A stretch of 64,000 nt of DNA, from positions 682,001 through 746,000 of the forward strand of contig NZ_JAQZCH010000002.1 in assembly GCF_028737325.1 (NCBI RefSeq), read 5' to 3'. Under the pieces are notes generated by a model that saw nothing but the letters and a program-made list of their open reading frames with translations, did not search any database and was not told the DNA's origin. This document shows, in pieces, positions 58,417 through 64,000 of the stretch. Positions within the stretch are counted from its first letter, which is position 1, and every line of letters begins with the position of its first letter. The stretch comes from Microbacterium thalli. GTDB lineage: Bacteria > Actinomycetota > Actinomycetes > Actinomycetales > Microbacteriaceae. Both the position numbers and the translations under genes were made by a program.

Positions 58417-59789
58417 CAGAGCCCTTCGAGCGGCTCGGGCAGCGCGAAGTGGCTGGGCGCCGTCGCGCGCGGGTCGGACGACCACAGGCCGAGCTCGCGC
58501 AGGTCGACGGGACCCACGAGCCGGCCGTGCCATTCGATCGCGAACCGGTCGGTCAGTGTGGCGACCTGGTCGACGACGACGCGTCGGCGTTCGGCATCGG
58601 TCGTCGCGGCGGCGAAGTCCTCGGCGTGGAGCACATCGAGGTGCTCGGGGCGGTCCCACAGCGCGTCGGCGAGACGCCGCAGCACGCGCCGCTGCTCGTG
58701 ATAGAGGCCCTTGCGTCCCTCGATCGAGACGACGAAGGCACCGATCACGCCCTTGAGCACGGCCATCTCGACCTCGATGACCCGCGGGACGATCACGCGC
58801 CCGCGGAACCGGGTGAGAACGGGGATGTCGTAGTGCTCGCGAGTCGCCGCGGTCGCCGCCCGCGCGAACCGGCCGATCAGATCGGACGTGAGGTTCTTCA
58901 GCCGGGCCATGTCGGCGCGCGACCCACCGTACGACGTCAGCCACTCCGGCAGCCGCGTGAGCCGGTACAGGGCGTCGCCCAGCTCGTCGCGCGTGAATCC
59001 GTACCCGACCCAGCTCTGGATCGCGGTCAGCAGTGCCTCGCGCTCGCGCGGGTCGGCGAGGCGGCGCGGGTCGAGGTAGCCGTTGAGCACGGCGTCCTCG
59101 AAATCGTGCACCGAATAGGCGATGTCGTCGGAGAGATCCATGACCTCGGCCTCGATGCAGCGCAGCCGCCCCGGGGCGTCCTCGCGCATCCAGCGGAACA
59201 CCGCCTCGTCCTCGGGATAGACGCCGAACTTCTGGCGCCCGCCGGGGTCCGGGATGGCGTGTTCGACCGTCCACGGGTACTTGCACGTCGCGTCGAGGCT
59301 CGCGCGGGTGAGGTTCAGCCCCGCGCTCTGCCCGAAGGCGTCGACGACCTTCGGCTCGAGGCGCGAGAGGATGCGCAGCGACTGCGCGTTGCCCTCGAAG
59401 CCGCCGATGTCCTCGGCCCAGTCGTTGAGCGCGCGTTCGCCGTTGTGCCCGAACGGCGGATGCCCGAGGTCGTGGCACAGGCACGCGGTGTCGACCACGT
59501 CGGGCGAGAGCTCCAGGGCGATCGCCAGTTCGCGTCCGACTTGCGCGACCTCGAGCGAGTGCGTCAGCCGGTTGCGGGCGAAGTCGGCGGGGCTCGCCGG
59601 GCTGAGCACCTGCGTCTTCGCGGCAAGGCGGCGCAGCGCTCCCGAGTGCAGCACCCGGGCGCGGTCGCGCGCGAAGCTGTCGCGACGCGAGCGGTGCTCT
59701 TCGCGGTGGTAGCGGGCGGCGTCGTGGTCGTCGTAACCGGTGGGGCGTCCCGCCGAGACCCCCACGCCGCTCGTCGCGTCAGCCGCCAC
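58416..59789 (-). CDS. dgt: Deoxyguanosinetriphosphate triphosphohydrolase-like protein
   Basis: 457 residues from the GTG at 59789. HD-domain metal site: RNRLTHSLEVAQVGR, CLCHDLGHPPFGHNGE, and DLSDDIAYSVHD. Removes triphosphate from dNTPs; actinobacterial members lie beside dnaG, as here. Overlaps dusB by 11 bases. Confidence 0.92.
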   Translation of the reverse strand: MAADATSGVGVSAGRPTGYDDHDAARYHREEHRSRRDSFARDRARVLHSGALRRLAAKTQVLSPASPADFARNRLTHSLEVAQVGRELAIALELSPDVVDTACLCHDLGHPPFGHNGERALNDWAEDIGGFEGNAQSLRILSRLEPKVVDAFGQSAGLNLTRASLDATCKYPWTVEHAIPDPGGRQKFGVYPEDEAVFRWMREDAPGRLRCIEAEVMDLSDDIAYSVHDFEDAVLNGYLDPRRLADPREREALLTAIQSWVGYGFTRDELGDALYRLTRLPEWLTSYGGSRADMARLKNLTSDLIGRFARAATAATREHYDIPVLTRFRGRVIVPRVIEVEMAVLKGVIGAFVVSIEGRKGLYHEQRRVLRRLADALWDRPEHLDVLHAEDFAAATTDAERRRVVVDQVATLTDRFAIEWHGRLVGPVDLRELGLWSSDPRATAPSHFALPEPLEGL

Positions 59790-60942
59790 TGTTCTCGATC
59801 TCCGCTGCTGCGATGGCCGACGACTCCGCCGCATCGACGTCGCGCGACTCGAGCCAGCGATCGGGCAGTGCCGGCCGCTTCGGGGTGCCCGCGCGTCCTC
59901 GCTGGCCTTCCGCCGCGGCACCGGGGTACGGCGCCGCGGCGTCGAGGGTCGCGAGAATCTCGTCGATCTCGGCCAGGCTCGATGCGGTCGCCAGCCGGGC
60001 GCGTGTGTCGCCGCCGACCGGGTAGCCCTTGAAGTACCAGGCGACGTGCTTGCGGATGTCTCGGCATCCGCGCCCCTCGTCGTCGAAGAACTCCACGAGC
60101 AGCTCGGCGTGCCGTCGGAAGGCCGCCGCGACGAACCCGAGCGTCGCGTCGACCTCGGGCCCGGCGGAACCCGGACCGCCAAGGGCGCGCGCGAGATCGC
60201 CGAAGAGCCAGGGACGGCCCAGGCAGCCGCGACCGACGACGACGCCGTCGCAGCCGGTCTCGGCCATCATCCGGGCGGCGTCGTCAGCGGACCAGATGTC
60301 GCCGTTGCCGAGAACCGGAACACTCGTGACGGCCTGTTTGAGCGCCGCGATGGCGTCCCAATCGGCGTGGCCGGAGTAGAACTCCGCCGCAGTGCGCGCG
60401 TGCAGGGCGATGGCGGCGACCCCGGCGTCCTCGGCGATGCGACCCGCGTCGAGGAAGGTGAGGTGGTCGGCATCGATGCCCTTGCGCATCTTGACCGTCA
60501 GCGGAACGTCGCCGGCGGCGCGGGCCGCGCGCGTGACGATGTCACGGAACAGATCGAGCTTCCAGGGCAGCGCGGCTCCCCCGCCCTTGCGGGTGACCTT
60601 GGGCACGGGGCAGCCGAAGTTCAGGTCGATGTGGTCGGCACGGTCCTCGTCGACCAGCAGCCGCACAGCCGCCTCGGTCGTGGCCGGATCGACACCGTAG
60701 AGCTGGATGGATCTCGGCGTCTCGGACTCGTGGTGGGTGATGAGCCGCATCGTGGTCGCGTTGCGTTCGACCAGCGCGCGCGTCGTGATCATCTCGCTGA
60801 CGTACAGGCCGGCACCGTACTCGCGACACAGACGTCGGAAGGCGGTGTTGGTGATGCCCGCCATGGGGGCGAGCACGACCGGCGCGTCCAGCGCGATGGG
60901 GCCGATCCGCAGGGGCGGCGGGGCGGACAGGACGGTACTCAC
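59779..60942 (-). CDS. dusB: tRNA-dihydrouridine synthase
   Basis: 387 residues, a TIM-barrel FMN enzyme: LAPMAGITNTAFRRLC, HIDLNFGCPVPKV (active Cys), LTVKMRKGID, VPVLGNGDIW and GVVVGRGCLGRPW. Reduces uridine in tRNA D-loops. Start GTG at 60942. Confidence 0.94.
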   Translation of the reverse strand: MSTVLSAPPPLRIGPIALDAPVVLAPMAGITNTAFRRLCREYGAGLYVSEMITTRALVERNATTMRLITHHESETPRSIQLYGVDPATTEAAVRLLVDEDRADHIDLNFGCPVPKVTRKGGGAALPWKLDLFRDIVTRAARAAGDVPLTVKMRKGIDADHLTFLDAGRIAEDAGVAAIALHARTAAEFYSGHADWDAIAALKQAVTSVPVLGNGDIWSADDAARMMAETGCDGVVVGRGCLGRPWLFGDLARALGGPGSAGPEVDATLGFVAAAFRRHAELLVEFFDDEGRGCRDIRKHVAWYFKGYPVGGDTRARLATASSLAEIDEILATLDAAAPYPGAAAEGQRGRAGTPKRPALPDRWLESRDVDAAESSAIAAAEIENSGG

Positions 60943-60999
60943 CGGATCATTCTCCCAGAAGGACGGGCGGGCGAAGGCGGCCGGGCGTAGCCTGTGGGT

Positions 61000-61500
61000 G
61001 TGACCGAGGCGACCACCGACATCCGTTCGATTCCCTTCTCGGCGGCGGACGGCGCCGCCACGACCCTGGGCGATCTCGGCGACGGCGTGCTGCTCGTCGT
61101 GAACGTCGCATCGAAATGCGGCCTGACGCCCCAGTACGAGCAGCTCGAACAGCTGCAGCGCACCTACGGCGAGCGCGGCCTGCAGGTCGTGGGGTTCCCG
61201 TGCAACCAGTTCATGGGGCAGGAGCCGGGGTCGATGGACGAGATCCTCGACTACTGCGCGATGACGTGGGGCGTGAGCTTCCCGATCATGGACAAGGTCC
61301 GCGTCAACGGGTCGCACGCCGCTCCGCTGTACAAGGCACTGAAGAAGATCCGCAACGCCGAGGGCGCGAAGGGGCCGGTCATGTGGAACTTCGAGAAGTT
61401 CGTCGTGACCCCGGCGGGTGAGGTGCACCGGTTCCGCCCGCAGACGAAGCCCGACGCACCCGAGATCGTCGCCCTGATCGAGGCGAACCTGCCCCGCTGA
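61000..61500 (+). CDS. Glutathione peroxidase family protein
   Basis: 166 residues. Catalytic Cys in NVASKCGLTPQY, then VVGFPCNQFMGQEPGS and VMWNFEKFVV, the conserved Cys/Gln/Trp set. In actinobacteria such enzymes usually use thioredoxin or mycothiol. GTG at 61000 is 6 bases after TAGCCT (60988-60993), so leaderless; the in-frame GTG at 60994 directly abuts the -10 box. Confidence 0.93.
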   Translation: MTEATTDIRSIPFSAADGAATTLGDLGDGVLLVVNVASKCGLTPQYEQLEQLQRTYGERGLQVVGFPCNQFMGQEPGSMDEILDYCAMTWGVSFPIMDKVRVNGSHAAPLYKALKKIRNAEGAKGPVMWNFEKFVVTPAGEVHRFRPQTKPDAPEIVALIEANLPR

Positions 61501-61507
61501 CGCTCGT

Positions 61508-62185
61508 CTACTCGGCGACGGCGACCGCGTCGCGCTCGGCCCACACCTGGCGTGCGATCTGCGCGAACGCGTCCGCCGGCTGGGCGCCCGAGACGCCGTA
61601 CTTGCCGTCGATGACGAAGAACGGCACCCCGTTGATCCCATAGGAGCGGGCCTGGTCCTGGTCGGCTCGCACGGCGGTGAGGTACTCCCCCGTCTCGAGC
61701 GCGTCTCGGGCGGCGTCGGCGTCGAGCCCTGCCTCGGCGGCGAGCTCGACGAGCTCGTCGACACGGCCCACGTGGCGTCCCTCGGTGAAGTAGGCCGCCA
61801 TCAGGCGCTCGGTCATCTCGTGCTGACGCCCCTGGGCCTTGGCGAAGTGCAGCAGCTCGTGGGCCTTGACCGTGTTGGTGTGCTTGAGGATGTCGAAGTG
61901 GTAGTCCAGGCCGGCATCCTTCGCCACGCCCGTGACGTTCTCCAGCATCTGCTGGACCTGCTCGCGCGGCATGCCCTTGTGGCTCGAGAGGAAGTCGAGC
62001 TCGTCGCCGTCGAAGTCGACGGGGGTGTCGGGCGAGAGTTCGAACGAGTGGAAGGTCACCTCGACGCGCGGGGCGTCGTCATCCTCCGCCGTCGCGGCCA
62101 GTCCGGCCTCGAGGTTGCGCTTGCCGATGTAGCACCACGGGCAGGCGATGTCGCTCCACACGTCGATCTTGATTGCGTCCGTCAC
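61508..62185 (-). CDS. DsbA-family oxidoreductase (FrnE-like)
   Basis: 225 residues with a thioredoxin fold: CPWCYIGKRNLEAGL (CxxC), VPFFVIDGKYGVSGAQ (cis-Pro). No signal peptide, so cytoplasmic as in FrnE/2-hydroxychromene-isomerase relatives. Converges on the peroxidase gene. Confidence 0.9.
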   Translation of the reverse strand: MTDAIKIDVWSDIACPWCYIGKRNLEAGLAATAEDDDAPRVEVTFHSFELSPDTPVDFDGDELDFLSSHKGMPREQVQQMLENVTGVAKDAGLDYHFDILKHTNTVKAHELLHFAKAQGRQHEMTERLMAAYFTEGRHVGRVDELVELAAEAGLDADAARDALETGEYLTAVRADQDQARSYGINGVPFFVIDGKYGVSGAQPADAFAQIARQVWAERDAVAVAE

Positions 62186-62237
62186 GTCGGGTGCAACGTT
62201 CGCGCGACCGAGCGCTATTCCCTCGTGCCGGTGCGGC

Positions 62238-63041
62238 TCAGGCCGTCGGCGCGTCGACGGCGCCGCCGAATCGCCGGTCGCGCGAGAGATACAGCTCGAT
62301 CGCACCCCACAGGTCGGTGCGCGAGAAGTCCGGCCACAGCGTGTCGAGGAACACCATCTCGGCGTAGGCGGCCTCCCACAGCAGGAAGTTCGACGTGCGC
62401 TGTTCGCCGCTGGAGCGGATGAAGAGGTCGACGTCGGGCATGTCGGGCACGTAGAGGTGTCGACGCAGCGTCTTCTCGGTGATCGCCGAAGGCTTCATGC
62501 GTCCCGCGGCGATCTGCTCGCCCATCGCGCGCATCGCGTCGATGATCTCGTGGCGGCCGCCGTAGTTCACGCACATCGTGAGGGTCAGCACATCGTTGTC
62601 GCGGGTCAGCTTCTCGGCGAACTGCAGCTCGGAGATCACCGAACCCCACAGCCGCGGCCGGCGACCCGCCCAACGCACGCGCACGCCCCACTCGTTCAGC
62701 TGATCGCGACGACGGTGCAGCACATCGCGGTTGTAGCCCATGAGGAAGCGCACCTCGTCGGGTGAACGCGACCAGTTCTCGGTCGAGAACGCGTACACGC
62801 TCAGGTGCTTCACCCCGGCCTGGATCGCGCCGGCGACGACGTCGAGCAGCACTTCCTCACCCGCGCGATGGCCCTCGATGCGCGTGAGGCCACGGCGGTT
62901 CGCCCAGCGCCCGTTGCCGTCCATCACGATGGCCACGTGAGCGGGCACGCCGCCGCGCGGGAAGGCGGGCGGGTAGACGCCGGTCCAGTCGAGCGGACGA
63001 TAGGGCACGGCGTCGCGGTGGGTGTACGGCTGGGGACTCAT
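62238..63041 (-). CDS. uppS: Isoprenyl (undecaprenyl/decaprenyl) diphosphate synthase
   Basis: 267 residues. Signature [17 protein letters not shown], then [12 protein letters not shown] and [18 protein letters not shown]. Makes the long-chain cis-prenyl carrier for wall synthesis. Downstream of recO in a run with it; spacing is 54 bases. Confidence 0.95.
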   Translation of the reverse strand: MSPQPYTHRDAVPYRPLDWTGVYPPAFPRGGVPAHVAIVMDGNGRWANRRGLTRIEGHRAGEEVLLDVVAGAIQAGVKHLSVYAFSTENWSRSPDEVRFLMGYNRDVLHRRRDQLNEWGVRVRWAGRRPRLWGSVISELQFAEKLTRDNDVLTLTMCVNYGGRHEIIDAMRAMGEQIAAGRMKPSAITEKTLRRHLYVPDMPDVDLFIRSSGEQRTSNFLLWEAAYAEMVFLDTLWPDFSRTDLWGAIELYLSRDRRFGGAVDAPTA

Positions 63042-63095
63042 CGGTTCGAGCCTAGAGCCCCCGGCTGGCGGCGCGGTGTGGCGACGCGCTCGCCC

Positions 63096-63824
63096 TCACC
63101 GCCCGACGCCGATGTGGCCGAGCGACCGGATGCCGCGCTCGAGATGCCACTGCGCGTACGCCGCGATGAGTCCCGACGCGGATGCCGCCGCGTGCGGGCT
63201 GCCCGCGTCGACGACATCCCATTCGCCGGCGATGAGCGCGCGCAGCCGGTCGCCCGTCTCGGGGGCGATGCGCGCCGACCCGGCGGGGGCGCAGGCATCG
63301 CACACCGACCCGCCGAGGGGGGCGACGAAGCCCGGGTGCGGGCCGGTGCGGCCGCAGCGGGCGCAGGCGTCGAGCGAGGGCGCCCAGCCCGAGAGGGCCA
63401 TCGCGCGCAGCAGGTACGAGTCCAGCACCGCGCGGCTGTCGTGCTCGCCGCGGGACAGTGCCCGGAGTCCCCCGACCAGCAGAAGGTATTGCTGCGGCGT
63501 CGTCTCGGCCTCGTTCAACCGGTCGGCGGCCTCGACCATCGCCGAGGCCGAGGTGTAGCGGTCGTAGTCCGCCGCGATGTCGGCGCCGTAGGAGCCGAGC
63601 GACTCGGCCTGCTGGACGATGTCGAGCGAGCGGCCCTTGTACATCTGCACGTCCGCGACCATGAACGGCTCGAGCCGCGCGCCGAAGCGCGACGAGGTGC
63701 GCCGTACGCCCTTCGCGACGCCGCGGAGCTTGCCGTGGCGACGGCTGAGCATCGTCACGATGCGGTCGGCCTCGCCCAGCTTGTGGGTACGGAGGATCAC
63801 GACCTCGTCGCGGTAGGTGGGCAC
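63096..63824 (-). CDS. recO: DNA repair protein RecO
   Basis: 242 residues from the GTG at 63824, which is 6 bases after GATAAT (leaderless). N-terminal OB fold [20 protein letters not shown], and a zinc site CARCG and VCDACA. Helps load RecA. Upstream in-frame ATG at 63848 would lie before the promoter. Confidence 0.93.
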   Translation of the reverse strand: MPTYRDEVVILRTHKLGEADRIVTMLSRRHGKLRGVAKGVRRTSSRFGARLEPFMVADVQMYKGRSLDIVQQAESLGSYGADIAADYDRYTSASAMVEAADRLNEAETTPQQYLLLVGGLRALSRGEHDSRAVLDSYLLRAMALSGWAPSLDACARCGRTGPHPGFVAPLGGSVCDACAPAGSARIAPETGDRLRALIAGEWDVVDAGSPHAAASASGLIAAYAQWHLERGIRSLGHIGVGR

Positions 63825-63860
63825 CCATCGATTATCCCGCCGACCCACGACAATGGATCC

Positions 63861-64000
63861 GTGACGCAGACTCAGTTCGTGATCCCGCTGTGGGCCGATC
63901 TCACCGCGGTCGGACTCGGCGGCGTGCAGGGAGCGCTCTTCGCCTCGGGCTTCGTCGGCAAACGCCGTCTCGATCCCCTCGGCGTGGTCATCATCGGCAT
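63861..64000 (+). CDS. TRIC/UPF0126 channel family protein, N-terminal part
   Basis: Cut by the window end after 46 residues. The visible helices [18 protein letters not shown] and [13 protein letters not shown] match the TRIC-type cation channel (UPF0126). GTG start 6 bases after GACAAT (63849-63854). Confidence 0.8.
   Translation, partial: MTQTQFVIPLWADLTAVGLGGVQGALFASGFVGKRRLDPLGVVIIG

Noticed and set aside
1..64000. CRISPR arrays, insertion sequences, rRNA genes
   Set aside because: No spaced direct-repeat array, transposase motif with terminal repeats, or rRNA-like sequence was seen.

Overview
The window is high-GC DNA from an actinobacterium, most likely a Microbacterium or a close relative in Microbacteriaceae. 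The evidence is the host gene set (fabF next to a DUF3145 gene, a dnaG-dgt-dusB block, uppS, recO, and a DUF222-HNH gene), the frequent GTG starts, and the many genes whose start codon lies 6-7 bases after a TAnnnT-type -10 box (leaderless transcripts). No taxonomic marker such as rRNA is present, so the genus is inferred.

Host sequence occupies 1-1645 and 51252-64000. Between them lies one integrated temperate siphovirus of about 49.6 kb (1646-51251). It is bounded by a 23-bp direct repeat that is the 3' end of a CAU-anticodon tRNA gene. The tRNA is intact at the right end, next to the integrase; only its 3' scrap remains at the left end.

Read from right to left, the prophage holds: integrase, an ImmA-like metalloprotease and a repressor on the + strand; a divergent, operator-studded switch; a long leftward early operon (recombination RusA/YqaJ/RecT, replication initiator/DnaB/SSB, several HNH genes, an SNF2-helicase/DNA-methyltransferase fusion, ASCH and zinc-ribbon proteins) whose genes are joined by about two dozen 4-nt stop/start overlaps; a + strand membrane moron; small genes and HNH nucleases next to packaging genes; a terminase whose ATPase and nuclease domains are separate genes with an Acb2/Tad1-type anti-CBASS gene between them; portal, MuF, scaffold, decoration, capsid, connectors, tail tube, frameshifted tail chaperones, tape measure, tail tip; endolysin and membrane (holin-like) genes; and a tail fibre with an SGNH esterase domain.

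Between the tail fibre and attL (about 1.7-9.5 kb) is an accessory region. It contains an SGNH hydrolase, an OafA-type acyltransferase fused to SGNH, a second membrane acyltransferase, an O-antigen-ligase-like protein and several tiny membrane or zinc proteins. Most have their own promoters and they point both ways. This looks like a lysogenic-conversion cassette that remodels a surface glycan. With the tail-fibre esterase it suggests that phage adsorption and superinfection exclusion act on the same O-acylated polymer.

Right of the prophage the host chromosome carries a DMT-family membrane protein, peptide deformylase, glutaminase, a DUF222/HNH gene with an inverted repeat around its start codon, tRNA-Asn, an ABC ATPase, DNA primase, dGTPase, DusB, glutathione peroxidase, a DsbA-family protein, UppS, RecO and the start of a TRIC/UPF0126 channel gene.
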